Below, one piece after another: positions 11,402 to 23,241 of a stretch of DNA of 64,000 nucleotides. Position 1 is the stretch's first letter. Every line of letters starts with the position of its first letter. The DNA is taken from assembly GCA_022578965.1 (NCBI GenBank), contig MU400581.1:124001-188000 (forward strand), in the 5' to 3' direction. Source of the stretch: Xylaria sp. FL1777. Taxonomy: Eukaryota; Ascomycota; Sordariomycetes; Xylariales; Xylariaceae. A program made the position numbers and the translations under genes. The notes beneath the pieces were generated by a model. That model was not told the DNA's origin. It did not search any database and saw nothing but the letters and a program-made list of their open reading frames with translations.

Positions 11402-12129
11402 GTTATATAATTTCTATGTCATACTACTATATACACTAGTAATAAATATTAATTAGGACCACATCTCGAAACGTTTCATCTCCTTTGACTGTTTGATTAG
11501 GTTAATATCTTATCAGAACTAACCGTTTCTTCGTTAGAATATGTAAGATGTATAATTAGCCATTGCACCGCATTGATACAGCAAGTTTTTTCAAGTAACT
11601 GGTCAATGTGCTTGATAGACGCTTGTCTCCTCCCTACTAGGTGCTGTCGAACTTGGCTTGAACGAAGTATCAGGTAAAATTCATCAGAAGTGATAGCGGT
11701 GTCCAGCTCGTAAGACTGGGGATTCTGGTTTTTTTCATGGTAGAGAGAACTCGTTTCAATTAGTAAGTTCCCCGTCCTAATCCGCAGAATGGACAATCCT
11801 CGGTGTCGGAAACGGCTCGTTAATGTTTGTTCAGTAATGTCGTTCGTCTATTGACTGCTTGGCATCTTCGTTGCATTTGGAAGTGAGGAGATATACGGTA
11901 CTAGCAAGCTGTAGCTTACTCAATACGAGGCATAGACATCCCCTTTATTTGTACGAACGTGTAGCTATATACATATAGACTGACGTATCTCCTAGATATC
12001 GGGGGAAGTAATTTTGGGCAAGCGTTACAATTGATGCTGTAAAAAAAAATTCCCTGCGAAAGACACTAATGTGGCAAGCTCATTCATGCAACAATTTCTG
12101 ACTGCGGTTGACGTGTCTGAACATGACAA
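11402..12129. other. Intergenic between sedolisin gene and tRNA-Ser
   Basis: AT-rich 3' flank of the peptidase gene. The minus-strand frame at 11497-11796 has no recognisable content. Nothing else is supportable. Confidence 0.45.
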
Positions 12130-12210
12130 GGCAACGTGGCTGAGTGGTTAAAGCGTATGACTAGAAATCATATCCCTTCGGGGTCACAGGTTCGAGTCCT
12201 GTCGTTGTCG
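12130..12210 (+). tRNA. tRNA-Ser (anticodon AGA)
   Basis: A class II cloverleaf of 81 nt without intron. Acceptor strands GGCAACG and CGTTGTC pair with one G-U. The D-arm reads TGGCTGAGTGGTTAAA. The anticodon stem is TATGA/TCATA around loop CTAGAAA, giving anticodon AGA. The variable arm is long (TCCCTTCGGGG), as expected for serine. The T-arm is ACAGG-TTCGAGT-CCTGT and the discriminator base is G. A T-run follows at 12211-12214, suitable as a Pol III terminator. Confidence 0.95.
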
Positions 12211-13241
12211 TTTTGGAATTTTTATTGAATTTTACTAGTAACCAAGCCATCTGCCCTAGCATTTAAGGGGTGCTAATTGTTCTAATCTGTTGCGGTATGA
12301 TAATGAAATATCCCAATTGAATTGGTTGCTCTTTAACTTGAAATTATAGAGTAAACGCCTAGGCACCTATGATTACAGACATATGTGTTTACCGCGGTAA
12401 GCCGGAACACCGACCGTACAAAGTGCGTTGGCTGTAGCCTGTAGCTGCAAGCCAACAAACACAACAGTTTTGCGAAACATGTAGTACTAGCCAATTGAAA
12501 CCCTCCCGGCTTTGTGGAACGTTCAAGCAGTATGCCTAAGTGTACTATTTAGGGAAACACCAAGACTAAACTACGGGCTTTTAAGCTCCCGTCACCGATG
12601 TCAGCTCCAAGCGGTATCTAGAGAGGCCCTCTGGATATAGTCCTGCAGAATACAGATCATAGCCGCCAGAGATGACAATTGTTTTATTTACCAAGAGCCC
12701 AAACCAAAGTGTCTTTTTATTGCGTCGTGCTTTATCTTTCACGCCTAATACGTCATCTTTCAGCAGGTTGATAATTGATTGGCAGAGGTAGGTAGTCAGC
12801 TCATAGGTTAGCTGACGTCGGACTTCGGACTCGATTTCCCGTCCCCTGCTGGCCTACGGATACTTGTAACAGTTCGGAACCGAACACAATATGTAATACA
12901 TAGGCGCTCTCCTTGTGGACTGAGGTACTTAAATCAACGACGGCCCTCCTTAATCATGTCTTACAGATAAATTGTACAAGACACTATCAATTTTCCCTTC
13001 TATATACCCCAGACTGCCTCCTTGCAACGCTCAGACTACTAGTCACTGCCCTACAGCATCTGTTTTTAGCAGCCCGCGACCCCACTACTATTTAAGCCAA
13101 CCACAGACGCCACCGTTGTCCCAAATAGGAAGGGAATTGATTTGGGGCAGTCCGTCTCACTTCACGTTTGCCTTGTGCTTCTACTTCCCGCCCTTCTTAT
13201 AATAGTTCCCACATCCCTCGGCCTTCATACCCCCAGAGCAC
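12211..13241. other. Intergenic; promoter region of the b5 reductase gene
   Basis: No gene is supportable. The overlapping short frames at 12913-13360 in the wrong phase are leader sequence of the following gene. It contains a pyrimidine-rich leader typical of fungal 5' UTRs (about 13000-13230). Confidence 0.5.
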
Positions 13242-14256
13242 ATGGCTACCAATCCCATTTTCACGGGTCGGCTCCCCAGCATATTGGGAAGCGTAGCACT
13301 AGCTGGTATCGGCGTTGGGGTCTACTCACGATACATAATGAGTGTTGCACACGCAGATAACGGCGCCCCTCCAAAGGCTTTCGGCGGCGGCCCGGCGTTC
13401 TTGTCACTGCAACTGCAGAGTAGTGAGGCCGTCAACCACAATACGAAGAGACTACGCTTTGCGTTGCCGACAGACCAGCATGTCAGTGGACTGGCGCTCA
13501 CTTGTAAGCACCCCCGCGGAGAGTGCTGTAGCAAGATGTAAATGAAGCACATCAATCTAATAAGTCGAATAGCTGCCCTGCTTACGTTCTCTTGGCCGAA
13601 AGGTTCCTTCCTACCATGTGTACGGCCATACACACCTATCACAAGAAGTGGTAAGCTCACGTGACCATTATTACCATAAGTTCGTCTCACTAATAACATT
13701 CAAAGATGAGGTTGGCGTTCTCGAATTGATGGTGAAAAAGTACCCCAATGGCAAACAGAGTACCCATCTTCACTCCTTGCAACCCGGTGATTATCTACGC
13801 TTTGTAACCCCTATCCCGGGATACAAATGGACGCCCAACAAGCACCAAGACATCACGCTCATTGCTGGAGGTGCCGGTATCACGCCCATGTACCAACTGA
13901 TCCAGGGCATCTTGAACAACCCAGAGGAGAAGACCCGCATAACTCTCGTGTTCGGTGTGAATACGGACGCTGATGTGCTGCTGAAGTCGGAATTTGAGGA
14001 TTTCGAGCGCCGGTTCCCAACTCGCTTCAAGGCCATCTACACCGTCAGCAATCCTGTCACCGGGTCTCCTTACCCCAAAGGGTATGTAACGAAAGAGCTC
14101 TTGAGTAAGGTCATGGCGGCAACGGCCGAAACGAAGAATACAAAGGTGTTTGTTTGCGGCCCCCCGGCTATGGAGAATGCGCTTGTTGGAAGCCGGAGAC
14201 AGCCGGGCATATTGGGCGAGCTGGGGTACACCAAGGATCAGATTCATAGATTCTAG
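13242..14256 (+). CDS. MCR1: NADH-cytochrome b5 reductase, mitochondrial type, 3 exons, 296 aa
   Basis: Exons 13242-13503, 13573-13650 and 13706-14256; introns of 69 and 55 bp with branch sites CTAAT and ACTAATAAC. The enzyme passes electrons from NADH through FAD to cytochrome b5 or other acceptors at the mitochondrial outer membrane/intermembrane space. Residues about 12-34 (SILGSVALAGIGVGVYSRYI) are a membrane anchor behind a short basic N-terminus. The small second exon carries the FAD motif RPYTPIT and is needed to join LTS-ALLTFSWPKG to DEVGVLELMVKKYPNG. Further motifs are HSLQPGDYL, GGAGITPMYQLI (nucleotide binding) and VFVCGPPAM near the C-terminus, ending GYTKDQIHRF. Length is normal. 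Bases in exon 2 are few enough that automatic gene calls may miss it. Confidence 0.93.
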
Positions 14257-16364
14257 TCAACAAGGGCTTGACCTTAAAATTTTCTTTTGTAAAGCATAGG
14301 ATGTACTACTAGATACCCAATTAATAGAATGCATAAACTTCCAAAAATATGCGCTATTATTGTATTTCAACACATATATACTGGGCTCTTGTCAGTGGAG
14401 GATGAGATACCTTTGGCGTAAAGCTAGGTATTAATGCCGAGATCTACCTGAAGGGTCCTATTGGCAAGGCGAAACGTCTATATCGACAAGGCGGACAAGC
14501 TGAAGATCTCTGCCGCAATGCATGCCTTTTATGAGTCTAGTGAGCCATTGTCGATGCGGGCGTGATCGTACCCTAGACCTAGAGTATTGGCAATGACATA
14601 TTCTGCTTCGAAAGTGATTGAACAGAGCTCAAGATCAAGTCAAAGAGACGTTGGTAGCTTTCTGAGCCGATCTAGATAAGAATGGAATTGTATACAACTT
14701 CGCAATGGCGTTCATACTTGTTATGATTTCCATGTTTCTCAATGTAAGGATCATGTGTTATCTAGATGCCCTGACTAATGATAGCTATGAGATTCACTTC
14801 GGGGACAGTCGCCTAAGCTCCCAGCTATTTTTGAAGTAGCTGAAAATGGAGTTGATATATGTGCTGTGAGTTTTACGTCATGGGGATACAAGTGATGTAA
14901 GGAGTCTAGCATCCGAGCTGAGGAGGTCTACGATCGAGGATCTTGATTTAGTGTAGTAACACAGACTGCGAACCCGATCCACGACAAGGAGGTGGCTAGC
15001 AAACAGTTGCGGCCCCTGAGACTGCGTTACCCATTGAGGACAGGGTCAAGAATCAGCTTCGGGCGGCTACTTCTCCCAAGGGAACCACCGGACATTACTA
15101 TGAGCCCATTGGGGTTGATGACGAAGTCTTTATCGTTGAATTCACATAACGTTATATGTGATCGGCTAAATATGCAGGCAGCTAGGAAGTTAAGGCTCGA
15201 CCTGTATCCTAGGGTATATGAATTAGGCGAGTACCCCTAATTCCAGCTTACTCATACAGTTGACCTCGTTCTGAGTGGGAAGTGTCGCACAAATGGTGTT
15301 TTCACTTCTCTCTAGCAATGAATATGTAGTCGGCATAAATAGCAGTTGCCGCAGGTTTCCAACATTCTGTTATATTTGTAGGTACCAAAATCCCAGAGCT
15401 GAGTTCTAAATTTGATTAGCCGTGTTTCATTTCTCCAACTGTCCACTTATTATTATTCACATTAAGACATTCGCTTTCTCATCTAACAACCCCGAAGTGA
15501 ATTTTTCTTAACCGTTAGAGACTTACGTCTCGGGCAAACACAAATTATTTCGTAATTGTTATACGCGCACCAGACGCGTAATTCGGCGAGACACCGGGAC
15601 CGTACTACACTGAACTGAGATCTATTGAGACCGTCTCGTATATCCACCAGTGAAGCTATCCAGCCCTCGCTTATCTGAGACATATTGGCGGACCCCGGAG
15701 GTTAGGAAGCCCGAACCAATTGTATATAGATTCAAGGACGGCCACCATGCCCGGTGCAAGCCCGGATGGGAGATATGGACCCTAGCAGCCATAACAGATT
15801 ATTGTATTGTGAATAGAGTTAATTCTAAAAGTTCCAAGCCCTGTTGTAGCAGCTCTTCATCTCAACTTAATGTCCCGTAGCCTGTATATGAAGTTTTTCT
15901 CATGGGGGGTGGCCTGCCCTAGGAAACCTGCAATACACAACCCGGGGATCGTCTCCAGTTCGAGAAGGTCACAGCTACAATACGATTCTTACGCACAAAC
16001 CTATCTTCTTTCCGTTCCGAAGCCACTTGTATTTATGAATGAAGTGAGATTTAAAAAAAATCTTACTTGATATTTTTAAACAATTGAGGTTGCATTGATT
16101 AGCACTGTTTGTAATGAAGATAGTAATTGTTAAATAGCCTTATAACACAATACTTATATATATTCATACTAGCATGAAAAGTGAGCTTTTTGGAAATTGA
16201 ACCTGATAGCCTCCCTCTCGTGCTAGTAGCCCAATCAACGTACATGTAGTGCAATGCTAGAGGCTAATGACTAAGCTATACGAATGTGGCGGAGACAATG
16301 AATGAACAGCTGACCCCCAAAAGAAGAACCTTACGCATCAGATGCCCTTATTTGACCGATCGTA
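14257..16364. other. Long intergenic stretch, no gene supported
   Basis: 2.1 kb of AT-richer DNA. Short frames (14992-15240, 15650-15880 and others) show no family signal. It may include old decayed sequence, but nothing can be named. Confidence 0.4.
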
Positions 16365-16653
16365 CGAAGGTCGCGGCAAAAAGTTCTAATCATCCTTGGC
16401 AACTCCACATAGTGTGTATAGCTGGGGCTCCATACGGCTTGGGCAAGTGCCAGCCAGAGCGTCGATTGAATGGGCAGTTCGGTTGGCAATTTTTGGCAGT
16501 CGGTAGCAGTTGGTAGCGGTCCGTAAAAAGAATCTGGCACTTGGTGCGGGCCGCTTACACTTGTTAGCTAATCTACGCGTTCAAAAAACGCTAAAAGTTT
16601 TGCACTGTTTATTAGCTTAGCGATGATTAGAACTTTTTGCCGCGACCTTCGTA
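16363..16653. mobile_element. MITE with 30-bp terminal inverted repeats and TA target duplication (Tc1/mariner type)
   Basis: The left terminal repeat at 16365-16394 begins CGAAGGTCGCGGCAAAAAGT; its exact reverse complement is at 16622-16651. Both ends are flanked by TA (16363-16364 and 16652-16653), the target duplication expected for Tc1/mariner-class insertion. The identity runs 2-3 bases past the TA on both sides (TCG/CGA), which may be part of the site or chance. The 287-bp interior has no coding capacity and contains GTAGC(A)GT-like reiterations near 16500-16520. Class is inferred from the TIR and TA only. Confidence 0.75.
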
Positions 16654-17281
16654 CGACCATACGCTATACTATCTACGGAACTAGGGTAGCTACCTAGGTA
16701 GATAGCGCCGGCATGATAAGAAGCGCCATGGTGCTAGGGAAAGCTTGACCGGACTGCCTCCTTGCGTGTGATAAAGCACGAAGCTTATCAGTTCCATTCT
16801 AGATTACCTTGCCTTTATCTACCTATTCAATGTTTCTTCCGAGGTAGAAGTGGCTCCATTCTGAATTGGACACTTCTCGCTTGGGCTTGGTTGGCAGGGC
16901 AATACGAACGCCTTGTACGGTTATTCGACGGCATTTGTGTCTCAATCTAGAGCTAGAAACCCCGCACTTCCATATCTCCACTCGACCTTGTTAGTGACGA
17001 CTTCGAGAAGAATGCTTGTTCGGACTCGGAAGGTGGCCCGTTGGTTTGGTAGCGGTGCGATAACGGCAGAGACCTGGATAGCCTATAAGATGAAGTAGAG
17101 TCCGGTATTGCTATCAGCGAACCCCATTCCGTCCTGTGATCCTAGAAACTGGTCGGGCCTATCTAAGCCGGGCGGACTATGGTTGGTGCGGACTATATAG
17201 ACGAACAATCCTCGGTTTATCTGCCATACTTGAGAATTCAGGACCCCATTGACCACCAATTGGCCCTGAACAGGCGACAAT
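16654..17281. other. Intergenic; promoter region of the OPT transporter
   Basis: No gene is supportable. It lies between the MITE and the transporter start, so the MITE ends about 630 bp upstream of that gene. Confidence 0.45.
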
Positions 17282-20005
17282 ATGAGGTTCCCTTTCAGAA
17301 GAGCAAAGTCTGAGCAAGATACGAGCCCTACTTCGGCCGAGGACAGCCAATGGAGTCAGGCCAGGGCGGAGCAGGAGCCGGTAGACGTCCGTGAAGTAGC
17401 CGCCGACCTCGAGAAGATTAAGCAGGCACACCAATGGGATCCGAATCTCCCCAAGGAAAAGCTCGACGCTATAAGAGCCGCGGTCGAGGATGGTGACGCG
17501 AAAGAGATGGTAGTGGCCGATATGCTTTTTACCGAGGATTCGCCCTATCAAGAAGTTCGCGCCGCTGTTCGTAATGTTGATGGCGGCGAGGTTGCCAACA
17601 CGGTAAGGGCTTGGGTCATCGGCATGTTCTTCGTTACCGTTGCCAGCGGCGCAAACATGTTTCTATCGATGAGGAGTCCAGCCATCAGTACGTGTCCTAG
17701 AGTCGTTTATTTCCCAATCTGGCAAATTTATTTTTGTCTATCATGCTTTCAACAACCCCCCTTCTCTTTCACGTGTAAAGCTGTGTACTACAAACGGCAG
17801 TATCTGACCCCAGAACTCCTGCAGATTTCCCGTCTATCGTTGTACTCCTACTGTCGTACCCGGTGGGCTGCCTGTGGGCTGCCACTATGCCGACTAGAGT
17901 CTTCAATACATTCGGTGTCAAGTGGACACTGAACACGGGGCCTTTCACCATCAAGGAACACGTCGTCATCACCCTGATGGCGAATGTGTCGATAGGCTAC
18001 GCCTATAGCACTGATGCCCTGCTAGCGCTCCAGGGAAAACCATTCTACGATGTGAATTTTGGCTGGGGGTTTGCCTTGATTTTCACCCTCAGCTCGCAAC
18101 TCATCGGCATCGCCATCGCGGGGATGTTTCGGAGATTTTTGATCTGGCCGTCCGCCATGCTGTGGCCGAACCAGTTCTCTAAGACAAGTCTCTTCAATGC
18201 GCTCCATGACAAGAGCAAGAACGATGAGATAAATCCGAACGGATGGAGGATCAGCCAGTACCGATATTTTTTCTACGTTCTGGCGGGTATATTCCTCTAC
18301 TATTGGATACCAGGTGTGATTTGGCAAGGGCTCTCCGTGTTCGCTTTTATCACCTGGATCAGACCGAACAATGTGGTCTTGAATCAGCTGTTTGGTGGCT
18401 ATACTGGTCTTTCATTGATACCCATCACTTTTGACTGGACGTACGTTACGGCGTATTTAGATGATCCGTTGCTTGCGCCCACACATTCTCATGTAAACAC
18501 CCTGCTTGGTCTATTCTTGCTTGTGATCATCCCTACGATAGGCATCACTTATTCTGGCGCTCTGTGAGTCGTGAACATTTTACACGTCGCAAGAGATACG
18601 AGAGTACTAACTGGGGTGTAGATTCTCCGATTATCTACCAATGGTGACGAGCCAGACATACGACAATACACAGTCTCCGTACACAGTCCAAAACATCCTT
18701 GGAGACCACTTCACGTTTGATCTCGAGAAGTACAAGAACTACTCGCCCCTGTTCTTGTCACCGACACTGGCTCTGAATTACGGCCTCTCGTTTGCAGCTT
18801 TGACAGCCGCCCTTGTCCACGTGACCTTATTCCACGGTAAAGAAATATGGTATCGATTCAAGGCAGCGCGGAACCAGGAACCAGATATCCACATGAAGAT
18901 GATGAAGAAGTATACAGATGCACCGGACTGGTGGTATCTGGCAATACTTTTAAGCTCAGTTGCTCTCGGCCTCGGCACTGCTCTTGGCTATAATACTCAG
19001 CTTCCATGGTGGACCTTTCTCATCTCAATATTACTCTCTCTCGCCTTTGTAGTTCCCACGGGAATGGTGCTGGCAATTTCCAACATACAACTTTCCCTGA
19101 ATGTAGTCTCCCCATTCATAGCGGGCTTCATTATCCCCGGCCGGCCTATCGCTGTCATGGTGTTCAAGGTCTTCAGTGTGATCACCCTGGGTCAAGCCCA
19201 GGTTTACAGTGGCGATCTCAAGCTAGCTCATTACATGAAGGTGCCGCCAAGAGTCACGTTCTGGTGTCAGGTGGTCGCGAGTATCTGGGCTGTTTTCGTG
19301 CAGATAGCGGTGATGAATTGGACGCTCGGGCATATCCCTGACGCTTGCTCGCTGTAAGTCAATTGACAAGTCCAACTACTTTATCAGTCTTTAACGCTGG
19401 AGTTTCTATAGCACCCAACCCTCCCACTTCACCTGTCCTAACGGCCGCGCATTCTTCTCCGCGTCGATAGTCTGGGGTGTCATCGGTCCGCGCCGGATGT
19501 TCGGCCCAGGGTCGCTCTACGTCAACTTCAACTGGTTTTGGCTGATCGGTGGCGCATTACCCGTGGTTCTCTGGGTGATGGTGCGCAAGCTGCGTATTAA
19601 CTTTGCGCGTCATTTGAACGCACCCATTCTACTCGGAGCGATGGCTTGGCTTCCCCCAGCGACGCCGCTGTCTTTCTCGTCTTGGGCGATCGTCGGGCTA
19701 ATTTTCAATTACCACATCCGAAAACGCTACCCTGGCTGGTGGCGCAAGTATAATTACCTCACCGCTGCCGGATTGGACGCAGGACTCATTATTGCCACTA
19801 TTATCATCTTCTTCGCTATCACTCTGCCGAACGTTACGATCCCGCAGTGGTGGGGAAACGTGGATATCTACGAGACCCTTGTAAGTGCCATTATGAGCCG
19901 ATCATAGGCATAGAGACTGACAAGTGCACACAGGATGCTTCTTATTCCGCCATATTGAAGACGGTTCCCAAGGGAGAGACATTTGGGCCCGCAACGTGGG
20001 CATAA
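17282..20005 (+). CDS. OPT-family oligopeptide transporter, 5 exons, 805 aa
   Basis: Exons 17282-17687, 17825-18563, 18622-19353, 19412-19880 and 19934-20005; introns of 137, 58, 58 and 53 bp. It is a polytopic plasma-membrane proton-coupled importer of small peptides (tetra/pentapeptides, glutathione) or related compounds. Hydrophilic N-terminus of about 110 residues, with DSPYQEVRAAVRN just before the first membrane segment, as usual in OPT proteins. Motifs: NMFLSMRSPAI joined across intron 1 to NFPSIVVLLLSYPVGCLWA; MPTRVFNTFG; WPSAMLWPNQF; GYNTQLPWWTF; SNIQLSLNVVSPFIAGFIIPGRPIA; FFSASIVWGVIGPRRMFGPGS. The tiny last exon restores the family-like C-terminus ending GETFGPATWA. Phases agree at all four introns. 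Substrate cannot be told from sequence. Confidence 0.94.
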
Positions 20006-20640
20006 TATGAGAACGGCTGATCGGAGTAATGACCTCAAATAGGGAGATGGCTGTGCTGGAACCTACGTAGATAAGCGTATCAGCAAATATAATACTGTTC
20101 CCAAGGATTTAAATTCTACAGCAGAAGTGAAACCAGACTTTTCCATGCTTAACACAGGTATCCAGTTCGCATATTTCCCACGAACAAAGGTAGATAAAGA
20201 CGGGTTAAGCCGGGTGGTATTCTACTATGTTAAGTTAGCAAATATAAAGACCAGCCTTCCTAACATTATAAAAGACCGTTACGATATCTATAGTTATTAG
20301 GCCTCAGTATATACTTTATAACCTTGAGTTCACAGCTTGCCAACGAACTCGTAGTTCAGTCAGTTAGGTAATTGTATGGAAGAATGTGCAGTAAATTGCT
20401 CGAATGAAGTATAGTGACATCTGCAGGTAGCCAACGGAACTCCAGGCATACCCTGGCAAATAGGTTCTAGATTGACCAGATGACCCAATGGCATCTCTCT
20501 GATCTTAGATGCTGCCAATTGGTCTACATAGATTAGGTAGGCTGCCTACACGTAGGCAGAGAGCTGCTTACTTTTAACTGGCAACAGATAACTTTACATA
20601 CCTAGTTTAGTTCATCACTACTCAAATCTCAGTAATTAAT
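20006..20640. other. Intergenic, no gene supported
   Basis: Between the transporter and the deoxyribosyltransferase-like gene. Contains the self-complementary run TAGGTAGGCTGCCTACACGTAGGCAG (split: TAGGTAGGCTGCC / TACACGTAGGCAG) near 20534-20560. Confidence 0.45.
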
Positions 20641-21141
20641 ATGCAGAAATCAACTCCCAAATGCCAAATCATTAATGCGCCGTCGCGAGAGCCATCGCGG
20701 GGCGCGAAGACGATTTTCCTTGCTGGCACTACAACACCGACGAACGAGCGTGACTGGCGCGAATGGCTAAGCGAATTACTTGCGGACGAGCCGCTCACAA
20801 TATACAACCCGCTACGGACAGACTGGGACTCGACATGGCGCGAAGACATCTCGTTCGAGCCATACCGCGAGCAGGTGGAGTGGGAGCTTGACATGCAAGA
20901 GATCGCAGACATAGTAGTGGTGTATTTTCACCCGGCTTCAAAGGCCCCGATCAGTCTGCTGGAGTTGGGACTGTGCGCGAGGACCGGCAAGGCCATCGTT
21001 GTCTGTCCCGAGGGATATTGGAAGAGGGGGAACGTGCAGATGGTGTGCAACCGATATGCTATCGAGATGGTAGACGGCGTGAATGCCCTCAAAGAGGCGA
21101 TAATGAGAAAGTTGCGGGAGAGTGCAGATTCATCTGCCTAA
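20641..21141 (+). CDS. Nucleoside 2-deoxyribosyltransferase-like protein, 166 aa
   Basis: An intronless frame starting MQKSTPKCQIINAP, with the ATG directly after an AT-rich leader. The fold family transfers or hydrolyses (deoxy)ribosyl groups of nucleosides. Family-like motifs: TIFLAGTTTP (residues about 24-33), IYNPLRTDWDSTW (about 54-66), QVEWELDMQEIADIVVVYF (about 78-96) and SKAPISLLELGL (about 99-111). The APISLLELGL section carries the Glu expected as nucleophile. Length fits a single-domain member. The activity on any given nucleoside is inference. Stand-alone fungal members are common; bacterial relatives are often phage or toxin-immunity linked, but nothing of that kind is next to this gene. 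Confidence 0.85.
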   Translation: MQKSTPKCQIINAPSREPSRGAKTIFLAGTTTPTNERDWREWLSELLADEPLTIYNPLRTDWDSTWREDISFEPYREQVEWELDMQEIADIVVVYFHPASKAPISLLELGLCARTGKAIVVCPEGYWKRGNVQMVCNRYAIEMVDGVNALKEAIMRKLRESADSSA

Positions 21142-21700
21142 TGACCTTGGTTTGCTTGAAAAGATGCCATTTTGGGGGTTTATTGAAGTTGAATGGTTCA
21201 TTGGAGTTAACACTTGAAGAGAAAGACACGGTTTGCTTTACGGATCTATGAAATATATCCGTGTGGATGTATACCTTAGCATTATCCTATTACCTCATCT
21301 ATAATGCCTACGGATCCCTCAAGGTTCTTGTAATTCATTCTTCCTACCTATAGGCTAGCCTGGGTGTTATCGCTAATTTGGAAGTTGTTGGAGAACCCCA
21401 CGATTGAAATTAGTGGGGCCTAAACTATATGTAAGGTTCTTCCTGCGATCAAGGTCCTCTGTAGGAGACCCACGTGCGCCGCCATTCCCACTAACATTCA
21501 GTTGGTCAATACATTGAGGACCGGACTGGTTACAAACCAACTTTTGTTGTGTTACACTCGCACAAAGTTCTTTCGTTCCTACATACAGTAGTAGATTTTT
21601 GAAGACATCTACTCTTTTGTGACACTGAGCTTTCCTCTGCTTCAATTTGCTCGACCTTCAGCTCGGTTTGTAGCTTTACAAGTTTTATCATTTATCCGAG
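21142..21700. other. Intergenic; promoter and leader of the RGG protein gene
   Basis: No gene is supportable; the minus-strand frame at 21373-21645 has no recognisable content. Confidence 0.45.
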
Positions 21701-22837
21701 ATGGACGACCAATTCAATGGCCGAACAGACGATGATCTGTTTGCCGATGACTTCGAGCCCGTCAGCGAGTCGGCACCAGCGCCTGTCATAGAGCCGCAAC
21801 AAGAAGCTCATACCGACTCAGCTCCGGCTCCCGTAACCGAGGCTCAGCCTACAATTGCTGCTACCTCGACTGAGCCCTCACAGCCGAGCCCGGTCCCTAA
21901 CGCCCCCAGAACGCTAGCACACTCACGACACGCAAAACCCGCACACCAGCAGCGGCCACGCAAACATTCCCCTAAGAAGTCTGCTCCACCGTCGATTAGT
22001 GCTGCATCTGCTGCCACCGGCGACGCGTCCAACCCCTCTGAGCCCTCTTCCGCCTCCAACCCCGCTCCGGCGACAGCCGTGTTGCGGCCCGGCTCCAACA
22101 CGGCCCTTGCAGACCGTATAGCTTCCGGCGCGAACCCGCGGACGAAACTCTCGGACTCCGAACTCGCCGAGAAGATGGAGCGCATGCGCATTCTGTCCGC
22201 AGAAAAGGTGCGCAAGTTCGAGCAAGCAGAGCAAGACAGCCGCTCGCACGCTCTGGCCTATGAGAAGGGAATGGAAGAGGCGCGACGGCGCCGGGCAGAG
22301 GAAGCCGAGCGCCGACGGAGGGGTGAGGAAGAGAGACGGCAGATGGATCAGGAGCGCGCGGCTAACCGCGAGCGCAAGTTGAAGGCCATGGGCGCGCGAG
22401 AGGGCGGCTGGGACGAAGGCAAGACGGCCGAGGACGAGAGGGATCGCCGAGGCTTCAGGGGCGCAAATGGCGGGATTCGCGGGGCCCGGAACTTCAGGGG
22501 TACTGACGGCGAGGAGCCGATCAGGGAATTCGCCCCGGACGAGTTCCGTGGCCGGGGACGTGGCCGGGGACGAGGTGGCTCGAGGGGTGGACGAGGAGGC
22601 AGGGGAGGATTTGCCGACAGACATGCTGCGGATGGTGCCTCACATCATCCGCCACAGCAGAAGAAGCCTGAGCAGACCCCTCCCACCGCCGACGATTTCC
22701 CTGCTCTCCCATCAACTGCGAAGCTGGACACCACTACTGCAGCTGCTCAGCCTATATCGTTATTACCTGGACCGGACTCCCCGCCTATAGGCAAGTGGGA
22801 TGACGAAATGGCCGCTCTCGACGCGAAGATGGGTTAG
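21701..22837 (+). CDS. RGG-box, low-complexity RNA-associated-type protein, 378 aa
   Basis: An intronless frame from the ATG at 21701. N-terminus acidic (MDDQFNGRTDDDLFADDFEP), then a Pro/Ala/Ser-rich stretch to about residue 135, a conserved-looking helix (LADRIASGANPRTKLSDSEL) at about 145-165, a highly charged Arg/Glu coiled segment (about 170-230) ending AREGGWDEGK, and an RGG/RG block (about 270-305). The tail has TADDFPALPS and IGKWDDEMAALDAKMG. RGG boxes usually bind RNA and associate with ribosomes or mRNP granules; the DFPAL motif recurs in RNA-binding proteins. The exact family is not recognised, so function is inferred from composition only. GC-rich codon use fits a well-expressed gene. 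Confidence 0.85.
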   Translation: MDDQFNGRTDDDLFADDFEPVSESAPAPVIEPQQEAHTDSAPAPVTEAQPTIAATSTEPSQPSPVPNAPRTLAHSRHAKPAHQQRPRKHSPKKSAPPSISAASAATGDASNPSEPSSASNPAPATAVLRPGSNTALADRIASGANPRTKLSDSELAEKMERMRILSAEKVRKFEQAEQDSRSHALAYEKGMEEARRRRAEEAERRRRGEEERRQMDQERAANRERKLKAMGAREGGWDEGKTAEDERDRRGFRGANGGIRGARNFRGTDGEEPIREFAPDEFRGRGRGRGRGGSRGGRGGRGGFADRHAADGASHHPPQQKKPEQTPPTADDFPALPSTAKLDTTTAAAQPISLLPGPDSPPIGKWDDEMAALDAKMG

Positions 22838-23241
22838 GAGAAATCGTCGGAAGCACGTAGTTGGGATGATGAAGTAGTTTACTGGGAGATGAAGAAGGGC
22901 CGAGGAGTAAAGTCAAGTCTGTGACGCCGCAGGCCCAGGTTTGGGGATAGTTTGTTCAGGAAAGACGTGCCACAACATACATGCTCACTGCATAGTTTAC
23001 CTGGGTAATCATAGGACATAAGATTACGAGCGTGTCTTGTTAAATTAGTAATAGAAGCGTATTCTTACGCACCATTGTCTTCGGCTCTGAAGACATGTAA
23101 TAAGCAAAATCTATTGGGGCGTGTTTGTACAGTGATATCATGCAAATTTGCTTCAACCATGCTCCTGCCAGATCCCATACATATACAACGCCAAAACTCC
23201 AGAATATGCGCAGAGGATGAGGCGTGAAACTAGATGGCCAC
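22838..23241. other. Intergenic between convergent genes
   Basis: Shared 3' region of the RGG gene (+) and LUC7 (-). No further gene is supportable. Confidence 0.5.

Noticed and set aside
16360..16656. Long hairpin RNA or CRISPR-like repeat
   Set aside because: Only two copies in inverted orientation with TA flanks; a MITE explains it, and CRISPR arrays are not expected in a fungal nuclear genome.
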